Shown here: one piece after another, positions 50,231-58,908 of the stretch
Layout: every line of letters begins with the position of its first letter
Numbering within the stretch: the first letter of the stretch is position 1
DNA from: Aequorivita sinensis
Lineage (GTDB): Bacteria > Bacteroidota > Bacteroidia > Flavobacteriales > Flavobacteriaceae
DNA: 64,000 nt
Direction: 5' to 3'
NCBI RefSeq assembly: GCF_006346335.1
Contig: NZ_VDMC01000003.1
Location: 1 to 64,000, forward strand
Program-made: the position numbers and the translations under genes
The notes under the pieces: model-generated
Told to the model about the DNA's origin: nothing
Databases searched by the model: none
Seen by the model: the letters and a program-made list of their open reading frames with translations, nothing else

Positions 50231-51391
50231 TCATTTTAAACCCTTCAATTTCATTTTGAACATTTTGGCCGCTGAGGTGTAACCACCTTCCGTGCCATCA
50301 ACAAAATGAGAATGCTTTGTTTTTCTATCTAGGACATAACAAGACATTACGGAAGCGTGGGTAATATGAATGCCAAATATGATTTTCTTTTCTTTTTCTA
50401 GTTGATTTAAGTATTCTAAAAACGCGTCTATTTTACTTTGTTCCCCAGTAAAAATTGTATTAACCTTACCGTCGAGCATAAATGTGTGTGACAACTGACT
50501 TATTTGTTGTAAATATTGTTTTCCAGTGGAAGTTATTCTTAAATATAGTGTTCCTATAAGTGTTGAAAACCAATTTTTAAATAAGTAGATCCAACTTTTA
50601 TTGACGAGACTAATTTTCATTTCTTCCCAAATATTGTAAATACTATAATTCAATTTAAGATTTTGAGATTTTATAGGTTGTCTGTTTTTAAATGTGCCAA
50701 AAAGCGAGTCTATTTTGGATAGAACTTCACTATAGACTTCAATTTGAATAGCTTCGTCTGTGGCATCCAACAGTAAACAAATAACTTTATTTTTAGTTTG
50801 TGACGGATTAATTTCCTTCCACCTGCATTCCATTCCTTCTAAATTGAGAAGGTCTTTTTTAAAACTTGTAGCATTATTTTCTATAAAATTAGCTTTAATG
50901 ATTTCCTCAGCTTTTTTTAAACCGTTTCCTAAAACAATGGGAATTGTTAATTGTTCAGTAAGTCGGTGTTTGGCTATTTTTATTGTAGTTTTTTGATCGT
51001 TTAACTCTTCCACTGAAATATACCCAACTCTAAGGATTAGCTTGGTTTTGCGTTTAATATGTAGTCTGTAATTTTCTAAAACAGAGGTAACTTTAGATAG
51101 AAGTGCTTTGGGGACAATAAAAGTGGAGCCATCACCTCCAAAAAAATATGGGATTTCTACATTCTTTCCCTCTTTTCTAATCGTGTTCAAAACTGAAATT
51201 ATTGCTCCAGTTGCGGTCAAGTTTATTTGATGGTGTTTGCCTTCCTTAACAGCATGGGTAGAATTTTGGATGTCTACAACCACCACCTGCCAATTGCTAG
51301 GAACATTAGAAAAACTAGATTCACTAGCCAATAGCTCTATAAGCGATTCATTAGAACTTTTTAATCTTGCATAGAATTTTAAATCGTTCAT
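50231..51391 (-). CDS. DUF3095 protein
   Basis: A 386-aa protein of the DUF3095 family. The first half holds the hallmark WQVVVVDIQNSTHAVKEGKH (about 33-52), INLTATGAIISVLNTIRKEG and VEIPYFFGGDGSTFIVPKAL (about 79-98), an arrangement reminiscent of nucleotide-cyclase folds (an Asp in 'VVDI' and the 'FGGDG' hairpin resembling GGDEF or cyclase metal sites). The second half has TSTGKQYLQQISQLSHTFML and CYVLDRKTKHSHFVDGTEGG, also family-conserved. Cyclase or nucleotide-binding activity is inferred only. Confidence 0.88.
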   Translation of the reverse strand: MNDLKFYARLKSSNESLIELLASESSFSNVPSNWQVVVVDIQNSTHAVKEGKHHQINLTATGAIISVLNTIRKEGKNVEIPYFFGGDGSTFIVPKALLSKVTSVLENYRLHIKRKTKLILRVGYISVEELNDQKTTIKIAKHRLTEQLTIPIVLGNGLKKAEEIIKANFIENNATSFKKDLLNLEGMECRWKEINPSQTKNKVICLLLDATDEAIQIEVYSEVLSKIDSLFGTFKNRQPIKSQNLKLNYSIYNIWEEMKISLVNKSWIYLFKNWFSTLIGTLYLRITSTGKQYLQQISQLSHTFMLDGKVNTIFTGEQSKIDAFLEYLNQLEKEKKIIFGIHITHASVMSCYVLDRKTKHSHFVDGTEGGYTSAAKMFKMKLKGLK

Positions 51392-51454
51392 TTAGTCTTT
51401 GGGGTTATGTTAAGGTGGCTAATTACTATTTTTGGTTCATTTTATACTTTCAAA

Positions 51455-51512
51455 CTTCATCTTCATCTTCATATTCATCTTCGTTTTCAATTTCAATTTC
51501 AATTTCGTTCTC
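51455..51512. repeat. simple hexamer repeats
   Basis: About four CTTCAT-type units followed by three TTTCAA-type units. On the minus strand one frame reads as an acidic Glu/Asp/Ile stretch that follows the ABC transporter stop in a different frame. It may be a slippage-prone tract. Confidence 0.6.
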
Positions 51513-51517
51513 AAACC

Positions 51518-53356
51518 CTACTGATACCCCGCTGCCTGCAACTTAAACAACTCCGAGTACAATTTAGGGTTTGCCATTAACTCCTCGTGAGTGCCTAGCT
51601 CTAATACTTGGCCGTTTTGCAACACCAAAATTCGGTCTGCCATACGTACTGTGCTAAACCGATGGCTGATAATAATGCTAGTTTTTCCTTTGGTAAGTGC
51701 TATAAATCGTTCAAAAACATCGTATTCTGCTTGTGCATCAAGAGCACTAGTGGGTTCGTCAAGTACCATAATATCGGCGTCTTTCATATAGGCGCGAGCG
51801 AGGGCTACTTTTTGCCATTGTCCGCCGCTCAGTTCTTGCCCTTGATAGAAACGTCTTCCAAGGCGTTGTTCTAAACCGTCTTCCATTTCGCTTACAACTT
51901 GTTCTGCTAAACTTTTACTGGCGGCGTAACCAATGGTTTCATCATTATCGATTTCAGAAATGTTCCCTACAGCAATGTTTTCACGAAGGGTAAATTCATA
52001 TTTAAAGAAATCCTGAAAAATCACTCCAAATCGATTTCGGTATTCGTCAACATCAAACTTATTGATGTTTATTCCATCTAATAATATTTCACCTTTTGTA
52101 GGTTCATAAAAACGTAGAAAAAGTTTTATAAGTGTTGTTTTACCAGCTCCATTTTGCCCTACAAAAGCCATTTTTTCTCCTGCCTTCATAGTAAAAGTAA
52201 CACCTTTTAGCACTTCAGTTTTACTGCCAGGATAAGCAAAATGTAAATCGTTTATTTGAAAACCTTGTGTAATGGTTTCGGGAATAGGTGTTTTGGCTTC
52301 GGAAGTTTGTTCGATTTTTAAATCTAAGAAATCGAAATAATCCTGAAGGTATAACGCGCTTTCCGAAATACGAGTAAATCGTGAGAAAAAGCCTTGTAGG
52401 TTGTTGCGTAGTCTGTTGAATGATCCAGAAAGGAAAGTAAGTTCCCCGATTGAAATAACTCCAGTAAGTACTCTTAAAATAATATAAACATAGGCGCCAT
52501 AATAACTCAATATCCCTAGAATGTTGAACAGAGAACCGTATAAACTTTGTTTCAACGAAAGTTTTTTATTGAGGTGATAATATTCATTGGAAAGATCTTT
52601 AAATCGCTCAGCAATAAAATCAGTAAGTCCAAAAAGTTTAACCTCCTTAGCAGTTTGATTGTTAGCTCCAATAAATCGTAAATAGTCTAATTCTCTTCTT
52701 TCTGCGGTCCAACTTCTAGCAAGTGAATAGCGGGTACTGCTAAATTTGGCTTCGTTAATAAAAGATGGAATAATACTAAGTATAAGAATTAGAATTAATA
52801 TAGGTTCAAAATATACCAATCCTGCTATTAATGAAAATATTGAAATTACACTTTCAGCCTGTCCTAAAGCGTTACTCATTAATTCAACTCTGCTGTTGGT
52901 TTGGGTTCTAGCACGTTCTAGCTTGTCGTAAAACTCAGGGTCTTCTAGTTGGGCAATAGTTAGTTCGGCAGTTTTTCGGATTATCTTTTCGGAAGAATCG
53001 TTGGAGTAGAGGTCTCCTAAAAGTCCATCGGTTAGATTTATCAACCTACCCAACAAATCTGAAAGCACTACCACGGCAAATTCAATAAGCACCAAATTCC
53101 ATAATTGAGTAAAATCTTTATCCTCTAACGAAACTTGAAGTATGATTTCATCAATAATCATTTTACCTACCCAAAGAATTACAACAGGAGTAAAAGCATT
53201 AATTAACCTACTGAAGATATTAAGTAAGAAAAGTTTCGGACTACTTTTAAATATTTCTCTAAAAAATCTAGGAATCGTTTTTAGTGCTTTGAAGGAGTCT
53301 TTAACGCTAGTTTTTTCTTTCTTATCGGTTATAGATTTTGGGATTCGTCTTGCCAT
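51518..53356 (-). CDS. ABC transporter with fused membrane and ATPase domains
   Basis: A 612-aa half-transporter: about six membrane helices (residues 35-330) then an ATPase with Walker A VGQNGAGKTTLI (about 410-421), the signature LSGGQWQKVALARA, Walker B DIMVLDEPTSALDA and the switch His in IIISHRFSTVRMADR. The type is exporter (multidrug/lipid/peptide group), presumably a homodimer since no partner half-transporter is nearby. It diverges from a MATE exporter across 99 bp with back-to-back promoter elements, so the region looks like an efflux locus. Substrate unknown. Confidence 0.92.
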   Translation of the reverse strand: MARRIPKSITDKKEKTSVKDSFKALKTIPRFFREIFKSSPKLFLLNIFSRLINAFTPVVILWVGKMIIDEIILQVSLEDKDFTQLWNLVLIEFAVVVLSDLLGRLINLTDGLLGDLYSNDSSEKIIRKTAELTIAQLEDPEFYDKLERARTQTNSRVELMSNALGQAESVISIFSLIAGLVYFEPILILILILSIIPSFINEAKFSSTRYSLARSWTAERRELDYLRFIGANNQTAKEVKLFGLTDFIAERFKDLSNEYYHLNKKLSLKQSLYGSLFNILGILSYYGAYVYIILRVLTGVISIGELTFLSGSFNRLRNNLQGFFSRFTRISESALYLQDYFDFLDLKIEQTSEAKTPIPETITQGFQINDLHFAYPGSKTEVLKGVTFTMKAGEKMAFVGQNGAGKTTLIKLFLRFYEPTKGEILLDGININKFDVDEYRNRFGVIFQDFFKYEFTLRENIAVGNISEIDNDETIGYAASKSLAEQVVSEMEDGLEQRLGRRFYQGQELSGGQWQKVALARAYMKDADIMVLDEPTSALDAQAEYDVFERFIALTKGKTSIIISHRFSTVRMADRILVLQNGQVLELGTHEELMANPKLYSELFKLQAAGYQ

Positions 53357-53405
53357 TTATTTTTAATTCTGAATTAAGAAGTATGAATTCATAATTTTTA
53401 AAATA

Positions 53406-53413
53406 CAAAGCTA
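53406..53413 (-). promoter_or_regulatory. -7 element of the ABC exporter gene
   Basis: TAGCTTTG on the minus strand, an exact match, 49 bp before the start codon at 53356. Confidence 0.5.
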
Positions 53414-53432
53414 TTCTAAATTATACAACTAC

Positions 53433-53440
53433 TATCTTTG
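53433..53440 (+). promoter_or_regulatory. -7 element of the MATE gene
   Basis: TATCTTTG, an exact match, 15 bp before the TTG start at 53456. The leader would be only about 10 nt. Confidence 0.6.
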
Positions 53441-53455
53441 CGCAAAATTTAAATT

Positions 53456-54835
53456 TTGGCGCTTTCAGATTATACTCGCGAATTCAAATACAACACCAAA
53501 CTGGCAACCCCAGTTATTTTGGGTATGCTGGGACATCAGGTGGTAGCCTTGGTAGATAATATTATGGTTGGGCAGTTGGGGAGTGCCGAACTTGCTGCTG
53601 TTTCCCTTGGAAATAGTTTTATGTTTGTAGCAATGTCCTTAGGCATTGGGTTTTCTACAGCCATAACGCCTTTGGTTGCTGAAGCTGATGGAGAAGGGAA
53701 TAGAGAGAAAGGGAAATCCTCGTTTAAGCACGGACTATTTTTGTGTATTGCTTTAGGGATTGCCTTATTTGCCTTAGTGATGTTCTCAAAACCTTTGATG
53801 TATATGATGAAACAACCCCCAGAGGTTGTGGACTTAGCTATGCCGTATCTTACTTTGGTTGCTGCATCATTGGTTCCAATGATTATATTTCAAGCTTTTA
53901 AACAGTTTAGTGATGGAATGTCGATGACACGACTTCCTATGTACGCTACAATAATAGCAAACTTGGTAAACATTTTACTAAACTATATGTTCATTTTTGG
54001 AAAGTTTGGTGCACCAGAGCTAGGTGTTGTTGGTGCTGCAATTGGCACCTTGGCATCGCGTGTTGTGTTGGTAGGTTCTTTATGGTATTTGCTAAGTCGA
54101 AAAGAAAAGTCGCGCTTCTTTGTTACCGAAATTAAGATTTTCACCCTTAGTAAAGCAATGCTTAAGAAACTTTTAAACCTTGGTTTTCCTTCGGCTATGC
54201 AAATGTTTTTTGAGGTCGGGATTTTTACTTCTGCTGTTTGGCTTTCGGGAATATTGGGTAAAAACCCACAGGCTGCCAATCAGATTGCACTAAATCTTGC
54301 ATCTATGACCTTTATGGTGGCAATGGGATTTAGTGTAGCCGCAATGATTCGAGTGGGTAATCAGAAAGGTTTAAAAAACTATGTGGAGTTACGTCGAGTA
54401 GCCATTTCTATCTTCCTTTTAACGTCTATTTTATCATTAGTTTTCGTAGCTGGTTTTATAATTTTTAATGGTGATTTACCAAAAATATTCCTTGATTACG
54501 ATAATTTAGCACAGTTTGCCGATAACAATGAAGTAGTAATATTAGCTTCACAGTTGTTGATAATTGCTGCTATTTTCCAATTTACAGATGCGCTACAAGT
54601 GGTTGCTCTAGGAGCGTTACGCGGAATGCAAGATGTGAAAATTCCTACAGTGTTAACCTTTATATCTTATTGGATTATTGGATTCCCAGTTTCGTATTAC
54701 TTAAGTATGCACACTTCCTTAGAAAGTATGGGAATTTGGATAGGGCTACTAGCTGGTCTAAGCGCTAGTGGAATTATGTTATTCATCAGATTTAACTATC
54801 TTTCGAAGAAATTAATTAGGTTGGCTGCAAAATAA
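53456..54835 (+). CDS. MATE-family multidrug/Na+ antiporter
   Basis: A 459-aa inner-membrane antiporter with twelve membrane helices in two symmetric halves. Typical features: KLATPVILGMLGHQVVALVD and NIMVGQLGSAELAAVSLGNS in helix 1 to 2, SLGIGFSTAITPLVAEADGE, and IFQAFKQFSDGMSMTRLPMY in the first half; the second half has GFPSAMQMFFEVGIFTSAVW and LQVVALGALRGMQDVKIPTV. It starts at a TTG 15 bp after a -7 element; the conserved N-terminus begins with few residues before helix 1, so this start fits. It may export toxic cations or drugs, coupled to Na+ or H+. Confidence 0.92.
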   Translation: MALSDYTREFKYNTKLATPVILGMLGHQVVALVDNIMVGQLGSAELAAVSLGNSFMFVAMSLGIGFSTAITPLVAEADGEGNREKGKSSFKHGLFLCIALGIALFALVMFSKPLMYMMKQPPEVVDLAMPYLTLVAASLVPMIIFQAFKQFSDGMSMTRLPMYATIIANLVNILLNYMFIFGKFGAPELGVVGAAIGTLASRVVLVGSLWYLLSRKEKSRFFVTEIKIFTLSKAMLKKLLNLGFPSAMQMFFEVGIFTSAVWLSGILGKNPQAANQIALNLASMTFMVAMGFSVAAMIRVGNQKGLKNYVELRRVAISIFLLTSILSLVFVAGFIIFNGDLPKIFLDYDNLAQFADNNEVVILASQLLIIAAIFQFTDALQVVALGALRGMQDVKIPTVLTFISYWIIGFPVSYYLSMHTSLESMGIWIGLLAGLSASGIMLFIRFNYLSKKLIRLAAK

Positions 54836-54903
54836 TAATGGTAGGAAAATGTTTAACTGAATCCTAATTAAAAAAAACCATAACTCTAAACTTATATCTA
54901 AAA

Positions 54904-55134
54904 ATGGATTTCCCAAAATACTTACTAGGCGACAATAGCGATTACCCCAACGCAATTTTTGTGATTCACACAGAATTTCCTCGTTTTATCATAAACCTTG
55001 AAAATGATGAAGTAGAATGGCTGGAAGATTTTGACAAGGAAGATCAAAAAGAATTAGAAGCTGAAGCAGAAAACTTAATCCAAGGCGCTACCGATTTTTA
55101 CGATCGTGAGATTGCCTTGTACGAAGAAGATTAA
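54904..55134 (+). CDS. 76-aa acidic protein of unknown function
   Basis: A small cytoplasmic protein of 76 residues, rich in Asp and Glu, with the motifs FPKYLLGDNSDYPNAIFVIH, FIINLENDEVEWLEDF and a helical LEAEAENLIQGATDFYDREI. The beta-beta-alpha pattern suggests a small compact domain. I do not assign a family. It stands between the MATE and PAP2 genes with a gap of about 70 to 95 bp on each side. The frame is tight and A-rich sequence precedes the ATG. Function unknown. Confidence 0.7.
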   Translation: MDFPKYLLGDNSDYPNAIFVIHTEFPRFIINLENDEVEWLEDFDKEDQKELEAEAENLIQGATDFYDREIALYEED

Positions 55135-55227
55135 TTAGCGATTACAACGGCACACGAAAATATTAAACTGTTATTTCATCCGTGGTGAAAGCGAATAGCT
55201 GAATTTTTACAAAAGAATTAAAAAAAA

Positions 55228-55794
55228 ATGCTCGACCAATTATTAGAATACGACACCGAACTATTTTTATTTCTAAATAACCTAGGAAATACCTCTTGGG
55301 ATGGGTTTTGGCGTTTTGTAACTGAAAAGTGGTCATCTATTCCTTTATACGCCGTCTTACTTTATTTAATACATAAACATTACGGATTAAAGGGAATGCT
55401 TGTAATTATAGTAAGTGTAGCCTTAATGATTACTGCAACAGACCAACTAGCCAATCTTTTTAAATACGGAATTAAACGTCCAAGACCTTGCCAAGTAGCC
55501 GAGCTTAAAGAAACTATGCGCTACGTTGCGGATGGTTGTGGAAGATATGGATACTTTTCAGCACACGCAGCTAGTTCAATGGCAGCAGCCGTATTTCTAG
55601 GATTGAGTCTGCAAAAATGGTACAAATACTTGCCTTTTCTTCTTTTAATATGGGCAATTATGACAGGATACAGCCGAATTTACCTAGGCGTTCACTATCC
55701 TTTAGATGTTATTACAGGAATGGCCATTGGTGGTCTATTAGGCTGGGGCTTTTATTTGTTGCAGCAATGGGGACAACGTAAGTTCAATACCTAA
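55228..55794 (+). CDS. PAP2-type membrane phosphatase
   Basis: A 188-aa membrane phosphatase with about five helices. The acid-phosphatase motifs are complete: KYGIKRPRP (motif 1), FSAHAASSMAAAVFLGL (motif 2; SAH in place of the common SGH) and GYSRIYLGVHYPLDVITG (motif 3, with catalytic His and Asp). Such enzymes act on undecaprenyl pyrophosphate, phosphatidic acid or lipid A phosphate at the periplasmic face. The lipid A/glycan operon is next door on the other strand, separated by repeats, so an envelope role is plausible. Substrate not determined. Confidence 0.9.
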   Translation: MLDQLLEYDTELFLFLNNLGNTSWDGFWRFVTEKWSSIPLYAVLLYLIHKHYGLKGMLVIIVSVALMITATDQLANLFKYGIKRPRPCQVAELKETMRYVADGCGRYGYFSAHAASSMAAAVFLGLSLQKWYKYLPFLLLIWAIMTGYSRIYLGVHYPLDVITGMAIGGLLGWGFYLLQQWGQRKFNT

Positions 55795-55798
55795 AAGA

Positions 55799-55825
55799 TG
55801 TCAGGTTGAGCGTAGTCGGAACCTC
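55799..55825. repeat. flavobacterial intergenic repeat, type 1
   Basis: TGTCAGGTTGAGCGTAGTCG followed by GAACCTC. I recall very similar words scattered between genes in many Flavobacteriaceae genomes. Only one copy is in this window, directly beside a second repeat type. Confidence 0.5.
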
Positions 55826-55861
55826 TTTTTTACAACGAAAATTTAATTCTTGACTTTCTGT

Positions 55862-55894
55862 AAACCTGACAGGTTTTTAAAACCTGTCAGGTTT
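55862..55894. repeat. perfect inverted repeat, flavobacterial intergenic type 2
   Basis: AAACCTGACAGGTTTT (55862-55877) and its complement AAAACCTGTCAGGTTT (55879-55894) flank a single T. Each arm is itself nearly palindromic. It lies between convergent genes and may act as a terminator as well as a dispersed repeat. Confidence 0.75.
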
Positions 55895-55901
55895 GAATTC
55901 G

Positions 55902-57548
55902 TCATTTTTTCGATACAATAAATAAATCTCTATACAATCTATTTTTGTGAGTGCGGCTGTCGGAACCTTTTGGATTCATGTCGTATCGCTCCACAAGTTC
56001 TTTGTGATAATCGGCAAAAGTATTATTGAAGTTTTCTAGATTGTTTTCAGAAACCATAACACCAAACTTGCTTTCTTCTGGAATCACAACATTATTATCT
56101 TTTTTTAAAATCGTCATCTTTTCACCGTAATCCCAAATAAGCTCCGGAGTCATATCAGAAAACTCATAAATACTTAATCCTTCAGTTTTACCAAAAGCAT
56201 TTAATTCAGAAAACGATTTGTATTCAGGATTGTTTGTAATAGCATTACTTAGCGGTAGTCCAAACCAAATAACAGTAACAATAAATGCAATTGTTAAATA
56301 GAATACATTTGAAATTTTTCTTCTGAAGAGGTTTCTGAACATAAAAACTCCAATTATCAAAAGCGTTATTGAAAGAAGCACAAACCAAAGCCAATTCCCT
56401 TCAAGACCATCTTTCAGAAAAATATATCCGCCAATAGGAAAAATTATTCCTATTAAGGCAATAAGTCCGAAGTTAAAATAAACTGGAATTGTTTCTTTTT
56501 TGTCAGTTAATTCTTTAAACCTTCTGAAAAGATATTCAATATAAAATCCAGTGTTTAGCGCCATTGGAATAAGAACGGGTAATAAGTATCTCGATTTTTT
56601 TTCTGGTATTAAAGAAAGTAAGACAACTGAAATTATTGTCCACAGAAAAGTAAAGAGATAAGCTTTTTTATTGAATACGCGATTTTTTAAATAAGGATAT
56701 AGTAATGCTACAAACGCTGGGATAGTCCAAACTCCACTTTGTGTAAAAAAGCTCCAATAGTAATAAAACGGTTTTATTTCGTAACTAATCCAGTTGGTAG
56801 TTTCTTTTTTGGTGATTTCTATTGCCACAGGATCAAAAGTAAGGGTGTACCAATGCCACCAACTAGAAACAATAGCTGCAACTACAATAAAAAGTAATAA
56901 AGGAATCCATCTTGATTTTAAATCTCTAAACTTATAAACTATCCCAAACGAAATTAGAAAGGGTAGAAGTAACGCATAAAATGAAACGGGGCCTTTGCTT
57001 AAAAACGAAAATCCGAAAAACAGTCCTGCTAAAAGTGCATTTCGATATTTGTGATTTCCTACACTATGTCTAGTTAAGTCTTCAGTAAAAAAGTGATACA
57101 GCATATAAATACACAACATCATAAATCCATGGGTGTAAATATCCCATTGGCCGTCGCGTGCAGATGCCACTATATAAAATGAAGTCGCCATAACAAGCGA
57201 GCTGATAAAAGAATACAGCTTTTCGGATGTAAGTTTTTGTGCAAATTTGTATGAGATTAAGACTAAAATAAGCGACATTATGGCTGCGGGAAGACGTAAA
57301 GCCCAAACTGATTTTATTCCGAAAATCGCTGCAGAAAAAGCAGTTAACCAAGTAGGTAATGGAGGTTTTTGATAACGTGGTTCTCCGTTTATTGTGGTTA
57401 GCAGCCAATTGCCATCGGTAAGCATTTCACGTGCCGTAATGAAATTGCGAGCTTCCATTATATTTACAGGCAAAGAGCCTAAATTCACAAAGAAAATGGC
57501 TGCGCAAGTAATTATAAGAAGCACTAAATAATTTCTTTCAATTTTCAT
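55902..57548 (-). CDS. GT39/ArnT-like glycosyltransferase
   Basis: A 548-aa integral membrane glycosyltransferase with about 11-12 helices and a soluble C-terminal part. The first periplasmic loop holds the catalytic acidic residue in NIMEARNFITAREMLTDGNW, and PRYQKPPLPTWLTAFSAAIF follows, both close to ArnT/PMT enzymes that use lipid-linked sugars. I start at ATG 57548; the TTG two codons earlier is not needed. It overlaps the LAB_N gene by 11 bp, and a GT2 gene precedes, giving the classic set 'polyprenyl-sugar synthase, membrane partner, GT-C transferase'. Glycosylation of lipid A or another envelope glycan is the likely role. Confidence 0.9.
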   Translation of the reverse strand: MKIERNYLVLLIITCAAIFFVNLGSLPVNIMEARNFITAREMLTDGNWLLTTINGEPRYQKPPLPTWLTAFSAAIFGIKSVWALRLPAAIMSLILVLISYKFAQKLTSEKLYSFISSLVMATSFYIVASARDGQWDIYTHGFMMLCIYMLYHFFTEDLTRHSVGNHKYRNALLAGLFFGFSFLSKGPVSFYALLLPFLISFGIVYKFRDLKSRWIPLLLFIVVAAIVSSWWHWYTLTFDPVAIEITKKETTNWISYEIKPFYYYWSFFTQSGVWTIPAFVALLYPYLKNRVFNKKAYLFTFLWTIISVVLLSLIPEKKSRYLLPVLIPMALNTGFYIEYLFRRFKELTDKKETIPVYFNFGLIALIGIIFPIGGYIFLKDGLEGNWLWFVLLSITLLIIGVFMFRNLFRRKISNVFYLTIAFIVTVIWFGLPLSNAITNNPEYKSFSELNAFGKTEGLSIYEFSDMTPELIWDYGEKMTILKKDNNVVIPEESKFGVMVSENNLENFNNTFADYHKELVERYDMNPKGSDSRTHKNRLYRDLFIVSKK

Positions 57549-58170
57549 TATCAACTTGTTTTTTCCAAATGAAAATATTTCGAATATAAATTACCAATCC
57601 AGCTATATGCCCAACAAATAACACAGGATCTTTTCTAAAAATGGCATAGATTAAAATTAGTGAAGCTCCGATTACGCTCATTCTCCAAAATCCAACTGGA
57701 AGTTGAGATTTTTTTGTTTTTTCTGATACTATCCATTGATATATAAACCTTAGGGTGAACAAAACCTGCGAAACAATACCAAGTAATAGTAACCAAAACG
57801 GAATATTTTGATTGTTAAAAAGCTTATTGAGGTCGTATTGGCCGTTGTTATAAGCGAATATTACAATAAGCACCGGAAATATAATTAGAAATATTTGCAG
57901 TAATTTAGGAGATTTCTGCCATTCCCCTTGTAGTTGTAAATTTCGAATATAGATGTAATAAGTGAGCGCTTGCCCTAGCATTATTGCAAAGTCGTCTCTT
58001 AGATATCCGTAAACAAAAAGTAAAAATGAAGCGAATAAACTTAGTTTCCAAAATGTGGAAGGAGTTATAATTCGTTTGCTTTTTTCAGAAAGAATCCATT
58101 GAAGTAATAGTCTTCCGCTAAAAAGAATTTGAGCTAAAAAACCAATGCTATAAATAAGCCAGCTACTCAT
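57538..58170 (-). CDS. lipid-A-disaccharide synthase N-terminal-like (LAB_N) membrane protein
   Basis: A 210-aa membrane protein made of two copies of the ~70-residue LAB_N domain. Copy 1: IGFLAQILFSGRLLLQWILS with SEKSKRIITPSTFWKLSLFA; copy 2: LGIVSQVLFTLRFIYQWIVS with SEKTKKSQLPVGFWRMSVIG. Each copy gives three membrane helices. The domain is named for a region found beside LpxB, but it contains no catalytic part of LpxB. It sits between the GT2 and GT39 genes with overlaps of 4 and 11 bp, so it probably serves as a flippase- or partner-like subunit for the lipid-linked sugar. Role inferred. Confidence 0.88.
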   Translation of the reverse strand: MSSWLIYSIGFLAQILFSGRLLLQWILSEKSKRIITPSTFWKLSLFASFLLFVYGYLRDDFAIMLGQALTYYIYIRNLQLQGEWQKSPKLLQIFLIIFPVLIVIFAYNNGQYDLNKLFNNQNIPFWLLLLGIVSQVLFTLRFIYQWIVSEKTKKSQLPVGFWRMSVIGASLILIYAIFRKDPVLFVGHIAGLVIYIRNIFIWKKQVDNEN

Positions 58171-58877
58171 CCTTTACTTTTAACCTCGTAATTGATGTAC
58201 TTTTTTTTCATCCATAAGTACGCAAAACAATCCATTAAAGGCCCAATCAAACGATTCCATAGCCCGAATTTAGCTGTACCCGCCGTTCTAGGAAAATGCT
58301 TAACAGGTACTTGGATAATTTTTCCGTTTTGTAATAAAATCATTGCAGGTAAAAAACGATGAAGCCCTTTAAACATAGGAATACGTTTGGCGTAGTCTGT
58401 TTTTATAACTTTTAAAGGACATCCTGTATCGTCCATTCCATCGTGAGTAAATGTGCGGCGGATACCGTTTGCAATTTTAGACGACATGTTTTTTACAAAC
58501 TTGTCTTTTCTATCGGCACGAACCCCAGTAACAAGATCGTACTCATCAATGTGTTTTAAAAGTAGGTTGAAATCTTCTGGGTCGGTTTGTAAATCACTGT
58601 CAATATAACCCACTAACGGACTTTCAACAGTGTCAAATCCAGCTTTAATTGCTGCGCTTAACCCTCGATTATCTTTAAAAGAAATAAAATTAAAAGCTTC
58701 ATTTCTTTTACATATAGCTTCAATTAAAGTTTGACTATTATCACTTGAACCATCGTTGACAAACAGTATGGATGTTTTTTTAGAAGCGATTTTGGTATAT
58801 GCTAATAGTTCCTTTTCAACTCTCTCTAAGTTTTCTTCCTCGTTATAAACGGGTACAATGATTGTGAATTCGTACAT
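58167..58877 (-). CDS. GT2 glycosyltransferase, polyprenyl-phosphate sugar synthase type
   Basis: A 236-aa GT-A transferase of the DPM1-like group: FTIIVPVYNEEENLERVEKE opens it, followed by ILFVNDGSSDNSQTLIEAIC, GLSAAIKAGFDTVESPLVGY and the metal motif IDSDLQTDPED (about 92-102), then GVRADRKDK and HDGMDDTGCPLKVIKTDYAK. It has no membrane segments beyond a possible amphipathic tail. It makes a polyprenyl-phosphate sugar (for example mannose or glucose) for a GT-C enzyme, here the GT39 gene two places on. It leads the operon with its own promoter element and overlaps the next gene by 4 bp (ATGA). Confidence 0.9.
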   Translation of the reverse strand: MYEFTIIVPVYNEEENLERVEKELLAYTKIASKKTSILFVNDGSSDNSQTLIEAICKRNEAFNFISFKDNRGLSAAIKAGFDTVESPLVGYIDSDLQTDPEDFNLLLKHIDEYDLVTGVRADRKDKFVKNMSSKIANGIRRTFTHDGMDDTGCPLKVIKTDYAKRIPMFKGLHRFLPAMILLQNGKIIQVPVKHFPRTAGTAKFGLWNRLIGPLMDCFAYLWMKKKYINYEVKSKG

Positions 58878-58900
58878 GCAATAAATTGAAAAGATTTCTG

Positions 58901-58908
58901 CAAATGTA
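58901..58908 (-). promoter_or_regulatory. -7 element of the GT2/LAB_N/GT39 operon
   Basis: TACATTTG on the minus strand, an exact match, 23 bp before the GT2 start at 58877. Confidence 0.6.

Noticed and set aside
51455-51512. Short direct repeats as a possible CRISPR or attachment site
   Set aside because: Simple hexamers without spacers and no integrase or tRNA nearby.
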